From Karalla daura (lineage: Eukaryota; Chordata; Actinopteri; Chaetodontiformes; Leiognathidae): a stretch of DNA of 64,000 nucleotides. The notes beneath the pieces were generated by a model that ran no database searches, was not told the origin of the DNA, and worked only from the letters and a program-made list of their open reading frames with translations. Both the position numbers and the translations under genes were made by a program. The DNA lies in the NCBI GenBank assembly GCA_029224185.1, contig CM055193.1, positions 24,459,532-24,523,531 on the forward strand. The letters are read 5' to 3'. Of this stretch, positions 42,011-53,800 are shown in pieces (position 1 is the first letter of the stretch; every line of letters begins with the position of its first letter).

Positions 42011-45000
42011 AAATCAATTCGGAGTGAATTAACCCAGAATCTATTGCTGATAGCAGATTTTTTCTTCTTTGCCTATTTCTGGATTAACACCCAGCCAATT
42101 GATTTCCTGCTGAAGTCCTTAACTTTCCCCTTCCTGCATGACTCAGAAAATGCTACTTAATGAAGGGAACTCCGAAGATGGCAGCATGACATTCGCATCA
42201 TTTCCATCCATTTGATCTGTCTGACCCCAGCCGGCCTGACGCAATGTTTAACCGACCCATTCACTTTTAAGGTTTCCAAGGTCTATGTTTGTGTGGTCCA
42301 ACAACAGTTAAAATACAGTTAAAATAGTAATATAGTACAGATAATAATATAGAACAGAGATTAGAGACAAACAGTTTCAAAATGCACCAAGCCACTTCAT
42401 GTGTTTTCTCAGACCCTAGGCCTAAGATGTCCCGTAGAACCAGTATCTCAACATAACAATGAGAGAGAGTCAATCTGCTTTTTTCCCACTTTCATCATGC
42501 TTCACGTTGGACTCTCACGAAGGTCACATCAGCTTGCTGAGTTTGGCCCCCGGCTCACCTGCGGCCGTGAAGAAGGCAGCCGGAAAGGCGGCGTCCTGCA
42601 GCTCGGCATTGTGGGAGTTGGAGTTTGCGCTGGGGCTGTGGTGCAGCTCTGACCAGTCGCCGCCGCTCACTCTGTCCAAGGCCTCTCGCTGGAAGCAGAT
42701 GGACACCTGCTCCTTGCTGTCCTCGGCCTGTGGGGGGGGGGGACACTCAAACGTGAGCCGATTCTCGGAGCCTCAGTGATCAAGTGCTGCCGTCTGGAAA
42801 AGTTTGGGCTGTTTACCTGAGTCGCAGAGCCATTGGTCTGCCCAGCAGAGTTTATGATTAAACTGCCTGGGAATGAGGGAAAAAAAATTACAGTCAGGGG
42901 TCAATGAGGGAAAACATGTCTCAGCTAAATAAGTAGAGAGCGCCCCCCTTTGGTGCATATGGGTACAACACGCACTTGAGAATAAAACACTTAAACGTCA
43001 GGGGTTATGCTGCAACCTCACTGATGTCTGTACATTAGCTGGCAGACAGATTGAGCCTGCTTCGGGGTGGCAAGGGGGGGTTGAGTGACACGATGCAGCA
43101 TGTTCCAAATGGACAGTTCGCCTCCCACTGCTCTGTGCAGCAGAGCACACTCCGCTGAAGTGGTCCTTCAACAGAGTTACTAATTCACCGCATTCCAGCG
43201 TGCTAAGATGTGCCCCTCGTTCTGTCCTCTCGGATGTGGAGCTGAGGGAACGGAGGGACTCCATTTAAACTCTAAACTTTGTAGATTCACTCAAAAAAAA
43301 AAAAAAGGATTTGACAACGCATTTCAGATTCAGGGTCACTGGGGGGAATGAGGGAATCTCTGCAATGTTAGATCAACAGAAAAATGGCTGTTTGAGAGTT
43401 TGGCCTGGTTTGATGTATTCAGTGAGACAAGCCGAACTAACTGAAATCCTACCAATGAATCAGTCAATCAATCACACTTTTGTTGCTCTTTTTAAGACTT
43501 CTAAAACTTTTTCCAGTGAAACTTTAGGACCTCATCTTTCAAGCTGTCATCAGCGACACATCTTTAACTCACTTAACAATTTGAGGTTAAATCAACAGAG
43601 CACAACCATACAACAGTCCTCAGATCGTCTGGGAAGGAACATAGCTCCAAAGAATAAATTAAACCAAGGGCAAAGTTTATTAAAATAAACATTTGGCAAC
43701 TACAAGCGACTCTGACTCTATATTTATATTCACCATAAATACAGCAGACTTTTACAGTCTGTAGTATTTGTTTACCTTATTTGTATACCTTATTAAATCA
43801 TAATTAAGACTCTTTAATACTTTTTAAAGGCCTTAATTTTCCCAAAATCAATTTATTAACTTAAATGTGGATCGACTAAATACTCTTTAAGACTGTGTAG
43901 ACGCCATGTTGCACATACTAGACTTGATAAACAGATGGCTGTCCTGTTATTTCAATGTTCATTATGTACAACACTGTTATTGAAAACTCCTCATCACTGA
44001 ATACCCATTAATATATCCCAGACCTCTAGAAATACTGTTAAGCTGATGAGGAGATGAACTAGCATAGCACCCAGGACGCGCACATTCTCCCATCCATCAT
44101 CTTACTGCTTCATGCCCTTCACAGATTAAAATGCCTGGTATTGAATAACTCACTCACGGACTTTGTGACTACTATTCACCATGTAACACAATTGCTGCGA
44201 TCGGTTTTTGCAATCTACGCTCGCAACTGTTGCTTCCTCTCTCACATAGCCTTTATTGCACCTCTGATGCATATGGACCCTATGTATTGTGTATTTGCTA
44301 TCCTTAAAACATCTGTTTTTCATAACTGATAATGTGACCTGCAATAAAGTTGATTTCGGCCCATCTACTGATCCATCTATTCATCTATCTAAACAAAATA
44401 AGTTATTTTCATGATCAATGCAGATTTGCATCATTACTTGGACATCAGAGGACAAGAATGATTGTAATGTTTGATCTGGAGCTCATGTTTAACTCTTCTA
44501 TGGGCCTGATGATTACTTTCATGAATATGGCTAAATATTTGTTTCTATTTGAAATGCTATCAAATAAGCCCAGGGCGGCACACAGGGTGATGGGCTCACA
44601 GCCAGAAGGCGTTTCCATGGAGTTTGCATGTTCTCTCTGTGTGTAAGAGGGGTTTTTCCCACAGTCCAGAACACTTGCGTTAATGCCGATTGAAAACTCT
44701 ATATTGACCTTTGGTGAAGATGATAAGACCCGCCCTAGGTTTATTCCCTGACTTAGGACCTGTCCTCGGTCAGTAGACTTAGGACAAGATGTAAGAAGAC
44801 GTAAGAGGATGGATGGATGGATGGATGGATGGATGGATGGATGGGTGGGTAGGTGGGTGGGTAGATGGATGGATGGATGGATGGATGATGTGCCCTACCT
44901 ACCACCATCCTGCCTTTCCCAACAAACACAACCGGACAAGCACTCAACAACAAAAAAAACGTGACATGATTTGAATGGAAGGTGAAGCTGGAACCACGGA

Positions 45001-45457
45001 AGTTTAGAGAAAAAAAAGCTCGAACGTCCCTGGCGTTAGTTAGGTAGTCTGAGGGAAGCCCGGGGATCAGTGAGCTGACCAGATGTTTCCACACTCTCCT
45101 CTGAGCTGCTGTCGTAGACAGCCACGCACACACAGCTGCAGCTACACACCCACAGAGTCATAACGGGATCACAGCCGGGGATCCAGCGGGCCTCTCAGCC
45201 CAGCTCCGGCGGCTCCTCCAGCTGCGTCCCATCCTGTCCTGTCCGCTCTTACCCTGGAGCAACTTGCGCACCGCAGCTTTGTGTCCGGCTCCCCCTGCGT
45301 GGCTGGTGAGAGCAGCCTCGCCCATGGTCTGAAGTTTGATGGATTTACAGCAGGCCCTGCACCGGGCGAAGTGGATGTCCTGCAGGTCCTTCACCAGCCA
45401 GTCCTTGTAGATCCCCTTGGAGAGCCATGAGTCCTGGAACTTGCATTTGCCAGGCAT
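41591..45457 (-). CDS. BED-like zinc finger / coiled-coil protein, 4 exons
   Basis: Not recognised by name. Four minus-strand exons (45457-45253, 42866-42817, 42727-42559, 41949-41591) join in phases 1, 0 and 1 to give 260 residues plus stop. Residues 5-60 hold C33-x2-C36 and H53-x5-H59 after aromatic residues (W11, W20, F30), resembling BED-type fingers that are common in hAT-transposon-derived proteins. Residues 140-240 form a highly charged coiled coil (LEWENRMKVLAWEQELVREK, then RRVARQKEKAFRMKKAYYKA). The protein ends in an acidic serine run. The finger suggests DNA binding, which is inference. Divergent from wdr6, with start codons about 800 bp apart. All introns have GT-AG ends. Confidence 0.85.
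41956..42007. repeat. CA microsatellite next to an acceptor of the BED-like gene
   Basis: About 25 CA units on the plus strand; on the coding (minus) strand this is a GT tract ending just upstream of the exon 4 acceptor. Confidence 0.97.
42559..42727 (-). CDS. BED-like gene exon 3
   Basis: Acceptor CCCCCCACAG and donor GTGAGC on the minus strand; phase 0 to 1. Encodes AEDSKEQVSICFQREALDRV and DAAFPAAFFTAA. Confidence 0.82.
42817..42866 (-). CDS. BED-like gene exon 2
   Basis: Fifty nucleotides between acceptor TCATTCCCAG and donor GTAAAC on the minus strand; phase 1 to 0. Encodes SLIINSAGQTNGSATQ. Supported by exact frame continuity on both sides. Confidence 0.78.
42867..45252 (-). other. 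intron 1 of the BED-like gene
   Basis: A 2.4-kb intron with a GGAT/GGGT tetranucleotide repeat at about 44808-44888 and an A tract at 43293-43305. The remaining sequence is AT-rich with no supported gene. Confidence 0.6.
44808..44888. repeat. GGAT/GGGT tetranucleotide repeat
   Basis: About 20 units with a central GGGTGGGTAGGT block, inside intron 1 of the BED-like gene. Confidence 0.95.
45253..45457 (-). CDS. BED-like gene exon 1 (zinc finger)
   Basis: Starts MPGKCKFQDSWLSKG; donor CAGG/GTAAGA on the minus strand; leaves in phase 1. Contains the whole CxxC...H...H finger. Confidence 0.85.
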
Positions 45458-46261
45458 GGTGCCAGTGGAGCTAGCTGGACCGCTACCTCCCTACCGGCCG
45501 CAACCTCTTACCTTGGTGCCTCCTGGTGCGTTTATGGTCTGCTCAAACCATCAACTGCAAATAAACAGAGCGGGCGAACACATGCGCTGCGATACTAAAG
45601 ATAAATCAAGCATGTGTTTGCATACATGAAATTAAATATGAAGCATAGGTCAATAAGCCCAGGTGTAATGCCGCAACTAGTTTTTAATACACCCCCATTA
45701 CTAAAACAGAGAATCTAATTATTTACAGAAAGCACGTGAAGGCAGCACCGTTCTGGAGCTCTAAGTCACGTGTGTGGCTTTATCCAATCGAAATGAGGGC
45801 GACCTCAATCCTGACCAATCAGCACTCAGGAGGCCAGCAGTGTGTTCTGATTGGTTGTGACCCACGGAAGAAGACGGAACAGAAACACATGTCTCAGTTT
45901 GTCTATGCAGTCGTAAATCTGTGCTTTAAAACTGGTACAAAACGCACTTTTATGACCACCGAGGACTTCGGTAAGTTGTACACGTGGCTGTGTTTTTATG
46001 GCGCTGTAATCGACATTTTCTTGAGTTTTACGCAGCTTATAACCCAATCATTATGGAGCATGCGATGCGGTGCAGTAATGTTTACCGCAGCATCAGCACT
46101 TGCAAAGTGTCAATATTTTAATATTTTTAGAGCCGGACAGGTTCACAGCTTCGTTCGATATACTTTTTGATAAGAATCCTCATCTTAAACAGGACTGTTT
46201 TACCTCAGCATCTTCTCAGGCACCTGTGGTCGTGTGTCTACTAGTTATGGTCTACTAAGAG
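45458..46261. promoter_or_regulatory. probable bidirectional promoter and 5' leaders of the BED-like gene and wdr6
   Basis: Head-to-head start codons at 45457 (minus) and 46262 (plus). The gap holds CCAAT boxes in both directions (45784-45788, 45815-45819 and inverted ATTGG at 45850-45854) and CACGTG E-boxes near 45735 and 45767, with no TATA box. This is the usual make-up of a housekeeping bidirectional promoter; the assignment is inference. Confidence 0.6.
45870..45970 (+). other. wdr6: candidate non-coding first exon of wdr6
   Basis: A good donor (CTTCG/GTAAGT) at 45971 and an acceptor (CATCTTCTCAG) at 46219, 42 nt before the wdr6 start codon, suggest a leader exon spliced to the first coding exon. 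The 5' end is a guess. Confidence 0.4.
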
Positions 46262-46331
46262 ATGGAGACAGCAGCTCTGGTGGCTCCAGTCACAGCTCTG
46301 GAATTCCTTCACCATGCCTTTCTACTGACAG
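46262..46331 (+). CDS. wdr6: wdr6 exon 1 (start codon)
   Basis: METAALVAPVTALEFLHHAF, then LLT and donor GTGAGT; phase 1. Matches the human N-terminal pattern 'LILLPVTGLECVGDRLLAGEGP' once joined to exon 2. Confidence 0.87.
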
Positions 46332-49300
46332 GTGAGTGGGTGGCGGATTCTGGTGATGGACTCTGGCTTTAGATAACCCCTTGTCTTGTCTGGATGTGGT
46401 TAAGACTTGTCGCAATGTGCTGGCAGGTGAGGGTCCAGTTTTGACTGCGTACAGTCTCCAGCCTCGCTCCAAAGCCTGTAGCTCGCTCAGCGTGCTCCAG
46501 CACTACAGAATCCATGGGATAAGACCTCGAAGTCCGGTGGGCCCCGAGAAAGAGAATGCTGGTGAGAATGAGCAGATGTTTTCACTTTTTTTTTCTTTAT
46601 TTTCACTGACAGCTTGTGTCTTGCAATTGTTTTCCGGATGCTTGTGTATTCAGTGAGTTCTTGTTTGATTATTTCACAGATCTGAGCTCTGCCCCTGAGG
46701 CCACCTTCTATGACCTTGCGGTGTTTGGAGGCAAGGCTGTGAGGCTGGTGAGGCTCCACCTGGGTCTGCAGGATGGAGGACATCTGCACTTTGAAACTCT
46801 GGGTCCCCTCGTGGAGCTGCAGGACTGGGCCCTGGATATCCGCTGGCTCTCTGGGAACAAGCACTCCCTGCTCTGCGTGGCTTTAGCCCACAACCGCGCT
46901 CTCCTTCTGGATGCCAGCTCAGGATCTGCTCTAGCTCAGCGCTCCTGTCTGGAGGGCTGTCTTCTCTACTCTGCCCTGCTGCTGGTACATGAATCCTGGG
47001 AGGACACCGTCCTAGTAGGAGGGACTGTGTTCAACCAGCTGGTTGTTTGGAGGCCTGGAGGAGGTGACCTGGTCGGCGACTCTGAGCACAAAGTTCCGGT
47101 GGAGAGGCGGCTGCAGGGACACAGCGGGGTCATATTCTGCATCTCCTACCTTCAGGAGAAAGGCTGGCTGGCCTCGGCCTCTGATGACCGCAGTGTGAGG
47201 CTATGGGGCGTGGGCGCTTTAGGTGGGCCTGGAGGGAACTGTGGAGACTTGAACCCCGCTTGTCTAAGGGTGCTTTATGGACACCAGGCAAGGGTTTTCT
47301 CTGTGCGTCTGTCCCCAGAGAGAATCTTCAGTGCTGGAGAGGACGGTGCCTGTTTAGTCTGGGACTGGGCCGGAGGCAGCAAGGTGGTGCGTACACTGAA
47401 GGGTCACCGGGCAGGGGGTGTTCGGTCACTGGCGGTCAGCGAGGAAAGGGTCGCTGGAGAACGATGGGTGGCTACAGGGGGGGCGGATGGAGGAGTTAGG
47501 TTGTGGAGAGTTGAAGGGAGTGAGGACAGAGCAGAGGAAAAAGTGACAGAGAAGCTCAGTGACCTAAAATTCCCGGGTGAGGGCTTACCTAAAGTGGTCT
47601 GTGTCACAGGAGGGCAGGAGGGTGAAGACACTTGGGAACAGATTAGGTTTGTAGTTTGCACTGACAGAGGAGCTGTTTACCAGTACAGAGATGGGCAGTG
47701 GGGGGTGGTCTGGCAGGGGCCTCCTGAGTTTCAGTCCTACTGTGTTATGGAAACACTAGCTGTCAGTGTGAGAGACTCCACAGCTAAGGTTAGTCTGTGT
47801 GCTGTTGGAAGCCTCAGCGGCTCTGTGCAGGTCTTCCCCATTTCTCACCCTCACTGCGGGATTCTTCTCACAGCTGGATCTGGGAAGATCCACAGTCTGA
47901 TCTGGCAAGAGACAAAAGAAAGCTCATATCTACTGGCATCTGGCTCTGAAGGTCTTGTCCATCGCTGGCATGTGGATGTAGAACTGCATGGAAACTCTGT
48001 GTCTCTCACTGCAAACCCCCTCCCCCCCTTTATCCTCCCCCTTTGTGCCAAACGTTGGCTGACAGCAGCGGTGCTCCTCCATCCCATGTCAGGGGGGTCG
48101 ATGTGGGTGTGTGGGGACAGGCGAGGGTCTCTGCTTTTGTTTCAGGAGGGAGCAAAAGTGAGAGAAAATACAGCAGAGGTCCAAGAGATGTCAGGAGGGA
48201 CGTTGTGCCCACTGAGCTGTCTGTTCGGGGTGCACGGTAAGCAGGGTGTCACATCCGTGTGTGAGCACCAGGGGCTGCTGTACAGTGCGGGCAGGGACGG
48301 GTGTGTGAGGGTCTTCAGGGTGCGTCCCACATCACCTGAGGAGAACAGCGATGGAGAGAGTGTGGACGGCACAGGAGGGCTTCGGCTGGAGGTTCTCAGG
48401 GTCCAGCGGGCCTGCAAGGGTATGGAGTGGCTGGAGAGGGTTTTGATTCTTGAACCCGACATTTCGGCAGGAGTGGAGATGGAGGCGGAGAGATGTGGCA
48501 ATCATTACAGGATGCACAGCCACAATTTAACAGAGGGAGAGGAGGAAGGGGTGACAAGGGAGGGAAAACATAAGAGGAACTCTGCAGAAGAGGAGATAGA
48601 GATCCGAAGCAGAGAAGCCAGGTTTGTGCTTGTTGGCTTTCATGCTGTCCACTTTGTGGTGTGGGACCCAGTGCGGCAGGAAAGACTCCTGGCTGTGCCC
48701 TGCGGTGGGGGCCACCGCTCTTGGAGCCTGTGGCCGCACCACAGAGCCGTCTGGCCCGGATACGGAGCTCTGGTGTTCATCAAGCAGGGCGCTGTCTTGG
48801 CTTCACGGGCCTCTGGAGCGGCCCTAAATTGTCATGGAAGTGCTGGAGCACAGGGCCTGAGAGAGGGCATCCACGGTAGGGGGATCGGGTGTGTGTGCAG
48901 GCTGGGGAGGATCAATGTTGAGGGAAATGTTGGACTCTGGGAGGTCATAGTGACCGGAGGAGAGGACACCAGTTTGACCGTCCTGGCTCTGCATCCAGGC
49001 TCCGGCAGCATCAGAGTCCTTTCCGTCATCACGGACCACATCTCCAGCGTGAGGACATTGGCCACAGTCACTCGACAGGACCACACGCAGTCCCTTTCCG
49101 CCCTGCTGCTGTCAGCGGGGGGCCGAGCTCAGCTGCAGTGTTACCGGCTGCTGATCGGCTGGGACGGGCAAAGGCTGGCCCCCTCTTGTCAGGTGGTCCA
49201 GGTGGCCAGTCATCGGTTGGACCAACAGTGGGAGAAGAGGCGGGACCGACACAAGACGGTCAAACTGGACCCAGAAACAAGGCAGGAAGCCGCTATGTCC

Positions 49301-50683
49301 CATACGGTTAAGGTTCTCTTCCATGCCCCTCCTTTTCCTCAGCATCAAACCTGACCTGCTGCATGTTTGTGTTCCCATGCATTTCCAGGTACATGTCTGT
49401 GGTGGTGGTGGATGAGGGGACAGACGGCTGTGTTGTGGCTCTGGCCTGCAGCGATGGAGCTCTCAGGTTGGTGTCCAGCAGCTGTTTTCTGTAGACACTT
49501 TATAGCAAATTATTTGAGGTGGGGATCAGCATGTTGAGATACTTAATATTCTTCTTGTTTGTATGCTATCCTCGCCCCTTCTCTCTTACAGGTTATTCTC
49601 AGTAAATGAGGCTGATCATCAACTTGATTTGTTGCGGGAGGTGTTTTACCACCAGCGTTGCGTACTCAGCATCGCCACCTGCAGCTTGGAGGATGGAGAA
49701 AGCAAGAGGTGATTCAGTCTCAGTTTCATTAGTAGTCTTCCTATTTAGGACCAGAACTGGGAAAATGATCATTTGAAATATTTGTCCCTGTCCTTTTTAA
49801 AGCCATTTTAGGAAAGTGTAGTTCCTGGTCGATCATCTAAATGTCTTTTGGGGAAAAAAATAAGATAAGTCTCACTCATCTGCTCTCTGTTTGCCCTTGT
49901 ACATTTCTTAGGTATCCATTGCTGTTCAGCGCAGCAACAGATGGCAAAATTGCAATGTGGGATTTGACCGAAGTGGTCAGCACATCAAACAAGGCTCCCA
50001 CTCGGCCAATCCACTGCCTCAACATTTCCGCCCACCAGAGTGGCATCAACTCATTGGCTGTTTGGACAGACACAGTGGAACAAGAAGGAGGCAGTTGCCT
50101 GGTTACAGTTGCTAGCGGAGGGGATGACGGGCAGCTGACAGTGTCCATAATCAGGGTGCAGTACCCTCAAAGTGGAGAGACAGGGGGCAGCAGAGGGTCC
50201 GCTCAGATCCCTGAGCCCCTACCTTGTCACCAAACTCAGTCCCAGCCATCCACCCAGCTTCAGCTTTCTCTCCAGTCCCAGTACCACATCCCACTGGCCC
50301 ACGCCGCCCCTCTGACCGCACTGAGGCTCCTGAGCACGGGCCTGCTGGTGTCAACCTCCTCAGACCAGAGGGTCTGTCTGTGGAAGGTGTGCTGTACAGG
50401 CATCAGCCACGCTGGGGCGCTGTGTTCCCACATTGCAGATGCTGCAGGTCTGGCAGTATGGGAAGAGGAGAGAAGGGAAGGGGTAGATAGTATGAGGAAA
50501 ACAAGGCAGGAAAATGCAACTGGGATAATTGAGGCAAGGGAGAAAGGATTAAAAATGAGTGGTGAGACAGGTGACATGAAGGGGGATCAGACAGGGTGGG
50601 TGCTGGTCTGTGGGCAAGGCCTCCAGCTCTTACGAGTGAGGTGTACAGAGGTGGTTACAGACACTGCAAAAGGAGAACTATAG
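46262..50683 (+). CDS. wdr6: wdr6, WD-repeat protein 6 (6 coding exons)
   Basis: WD40-repeat protein. In vertebrates WDR6 partners FTSJ1 in 2'-O-methylation of the tRNA wobble nucleotide, as yeast Trm734/Rtt10 partners Trm7 (family knowledge). The joined exons give 1,257 residues (human is about 1,120). Typical WD strands include WLASASDDRSVRLWGVG, IFSAGEDGACLVWDWA, VATGGADGGVRLWRVEG, FSAATDGKIAMWDLT and VSTSSDQRVCLWKV. Diagnostic WDR6 segments are VCGDRRGSLLLF, VHGKQGVTSV, PCGGGHRSWSLWP, LSAGGRAQLQCYRL and VKLDPETRYMSVVV. Most of the protein lies in one 2.6-kb exon, as in mammals. Extra length comes from charged loops, for example near 47520-47580 and 48540-48610. Intron 3 has an apparent GC donor. 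Confidence 0.95.
46427..46561 (+). CDS. wdr6: wdr6 exon 2
   Basis: Acceptor TGTGCTGGCAG and donor GTGAGA; phase 1 to 1. Encodes GEGPVLTAYSLQPRS and VLQHYRIHGIRPRSP; human has GEGPDVLVYSL and LLGHYLIHGFRV. Confidence 0.9.
46680..49281 (+). CDS. wdr6: wdr6 exon 3 (main exon)
   Basis: Acceptor GATTATTTCACAG; phase 1 in, phase 2 out. Ends at DPET plus AG, followed by GCAGGA. Joining here to the next exon recreates DPETRYMS, conserved in human. No GT donor nearby gives that join. Confidence 0.9.
49389..49466 (+). CDS. wdr6: wdr6 exon 4
   Basis: Acceptor CATTTCCAG and donor GTTGGT; phase 2 to 2. Encodes YMSVVVVDEGTDGCVVALAC and SDGAL. Confidence 0.9.
49592..49708 (+). CDS. wdr6: wdr6 exon 5
   Basis: Acceptor TCTCTCTTACAG and donor GTGATT; phase 2 to 2. 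Encodes LFSVNEADHQLDLLREVFYH and CVLSIATCSLEDGESK, corresponding to human 'LLAETFHHKRCVLKVHSF'. Confidence 0.9.
49912..50683 (+). CDS. wdr6: wdr6 exon 6 (C-terminal WD repeats, stop)
   Basis: Acceptor CATTTCTTAG, phase 2. Encodes YPLLFSAATDGKIAMWDLTE, SAHQSGINSLAVW and AHAAPLTALRLLSTGLLVST. The C-terminus (GQGLQLLRVRCTE) differs from human after GQGL. Confidence 0.92.
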
Positions 50684-50872
50684 AACTATATACTTCAACT
50701 GAGGACTCATTTTTAAACTATACGTTGATTGCAGCTGTTTGAATTCACTGTTTTTATATCTGAAATCCTTTATAAGGGCTTAATCCCCTCAAGCAGCATT
50801 TTTGTTGTTGCAGTTATGTAAAACATTGAAAATGTTGTAAAACATCAGCTCTTGTGGTTCAATGATTGTTGC

Positions 50873-50878
50873 ATTAAA
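50873..50878 (+). terminator. candidate poly(A) signal of wdr6
   Basis: ATTAAA, the most common variant hexamer, 190 nt after the wdr6 stop. Confidence 0.45.
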
Positions 50879-50889
50879 AAAGACAAAAC

Positions 50890-53800
50890 AAGTGAATTTT
50901 GGGGTTATGACTTATTTAAAATTAACTTTTCCAAAACCAAAGCAAATGATTTATTTCAACTTCTCTAAATATATCCAACCAAGGAAATCATGAGAAATGA
51001 TGAGTCAGGCTTCATGTCACAGAGCTCCTTTCCGTGTCACAAGAAACCAGCTCTTTCAAGATTCCAGTCGTCTCATTTGGATGGTCTGTGACGACCTCCA
51101 AGGAATGACAGCACATGGCACAAAAATGGTTCAACCAGTCAGCAAACGCAACCATTAGACTTTAAGACAGACTGTCCAGTCAGACCAAGTAGAAACCTAC
51201 GTCTGCCTTCACTAAACGTTTCTATGTTGGAGAATCTGGTAGATTACTACCATCCAGATACTTTTTGTGTCTAGTCTATCACAATCACACATGTCTATAA
51301 TGACCAATATCAAAGTTTTATGAGTCATAGAACAATAGATGGCAAAAGGGCATCAGAAAATGCAATGATTTAGGAGATTCTGAATTCGTCTTCCACAAAG
51401 GGAAGAATCAAAGAGAACATCTGCCTGAAATTGTGATGCAAGAACAATTCAAGTACTTTTTGACAAAACGTTTCTCTATTCTGCAAAGAGCCATTCCTGC
51501 TCATTTCTGAATGTTAAAATTAAGTTCAGGTCTTGGAAAAGAAGTTTAAGTGTCATGGGGGTTTTCACATCTATAATAGTTACAGCAGGAAAATGTGATT
51601 GTGTATAGTGCTTAGATTTGTGTATCCAGCTACAGAGAAATTACCCTTTTTTCATACAATGTATATGTGCATGAAGGTGAGGCTTTCTGGACCCATATCC
51701 ACTGCCGGCATATGTTCTGAAATGCTCATATAGCCTCATTGAATATGTAATAGATATGAGATCCAAACTGCTCAAGTGGCAGCAGGAAATGGATGTATGT
51801 GCACCATTATTTGAATTCTTAGTGTGTGTATCTGGTTGTTCATGTGTCTGCCTGGCATGCAAATGTAACTGAGTCAGACGAGGTGCAAGACAGTGAGCAG
51901 CATGTTCACCTCCAGCACTTTAAATGTCATGCAACCATGCTTGACAGTCAATGTAGGTGCCGTTCAAAGTTTGCATCTGCACTTGAATGAAAGGTGGTCT
52001 GAAGCTACTGAAGACTTGGGGCAGATAAGTGTAAAGCTTTATGTTAATATGTTTGTGCCTGGCTTCTCCTTTGCTTTTGTGTGGATACACAACCTGTTCT
52101 CACTCAACTTTCATACAAAAAATATGAAAACTAGACACCACAATTCGTACTTTTTCCTACAAAATTTTATGTAATAGAGCCATGATCACGTGACTGGTGC
52201 TCTAAATGCTGGTAATTAGAGACCATCCAAATGTCATTTACATTTCATGTTTTTACAGTTTTTATAGTACATTTAGTACGTAGTACATTTTGAAAAAGAG
52301 GAAATGTGGAAGTTTGTCAGCAAATCCCGCAACTTAATTTGTATATGTGTCTATGACAAACAGGAGAACAGAAAGCCTCTCCATGACGATCTGGAGCTGA
52401 AAGACACTCACTGAAAGAACTTTGCAACTTCAAGCAAGTGACTTCTCTGATCTTTCCACCATTGTTAAGGTGGTTGTTTGGACACTTTGGTTGCTATGGA
52501 TATTCTGAAACTTCCGTTTTTTCCATGTGACAGGGAGAGATAGCGCCATCTACTGGAGAGATTCTGCCATGTTACCCTTAGCCTGTTTGGCAGTTGTCAT
52601 TCAGTTGTTTTTGGCCATCTCCGACACCTCCAGACGTAGTAGGAGACTGAATCTCGGAATACTGGGTGCTCTTGACTTCCTGTTGGACACAAGCCCCAAC
52701 CCTCCGTGACGTCACCCATTGGTTTGCGAAGGATGTGAATGAAGCCAGGAGTTTGACTTGCAGGCGGCTGCCATTCCTCGTAATGGAGCCAGCAGAAACC
52801 AAAAGGCAGGGGTTCGAGTGACAGATATAACTTTTCACCTCCGTCCTCCTCAACACTCCCACTGATCCCTACGATCCGTATTGGATATCGGTGAATAACA
52901 CAGCCATACGAAAAAGTTTAACACAGTCTGTTCGTCCAATTAATGTGACTGACGCTCTCTCCTCTGAGAGTCTCCCCTGTCAGCCAAATGGACCCGCCCA
53001 TATTCATTCATTTCTTTAAACTCTGATATCTTATTAATCATGGAATTATTTGCAAATCGGCCTCCATATTACACGCGGGCACATGAAACTTTACCTGTTG
53101 AAGCCGGTGTGAGTTATGAAAAAAAAATGTTGAATGAGTATTTCATGATTGAGAATGGCGTTTTTTGACTGGGTGTGTATTGGAGAAAGTGTTTTTTGGG
53201 GCCAGGCCTGGCGGAGCACCGTGGTATTACAAGAAAAATGACTTCTGTGTAGGCTTCATTTTTCGTACCGGAAGACTACGTACATTTTTTATATACAGTC
53301 TATGTTGGACATAGTAAAATTTCAGTTCTTAGCTCAAAGTGTTAAGGAGATATTAAAAAAAATACATTTAAGGACCAGGTTCAGAAATTAGGGGCTTTAA
53401 AAGCTATAGCCAACTAGACCATCAGATTCTCGAGGTCATTCCAGAGTAGATCTCTTTCTAAAGGTGCAGTGAATCTAAAATTTTTGTATGTTGAAGGCGG
53501 GGCCTGGACAAGCAGATATGTGTTGGTTTTGGTCCTCATTGGAGCCATCCTTTTCGAAGGGTGGGGCTTTGGACATTTGCCGTTTCCCACCTTTGAGGGC
53601 TTGCCATGGTTACAAAAAAGAACCTGGAACAGTCCCTCTGAGCCCTTCCTCCATAAACCCTTGGGGACCCTTGGGCAAGCAAAGTTGCTCTAGGAAGGCG
53701 CTATCAACATGGAGGCAGCAGATCCTAATACAAGGCCTTCTGACAAGCAACGTAGTCAAAAACTTGAAGGAAACTTCAAGGGGAAGGTATTTTTCCCTCC

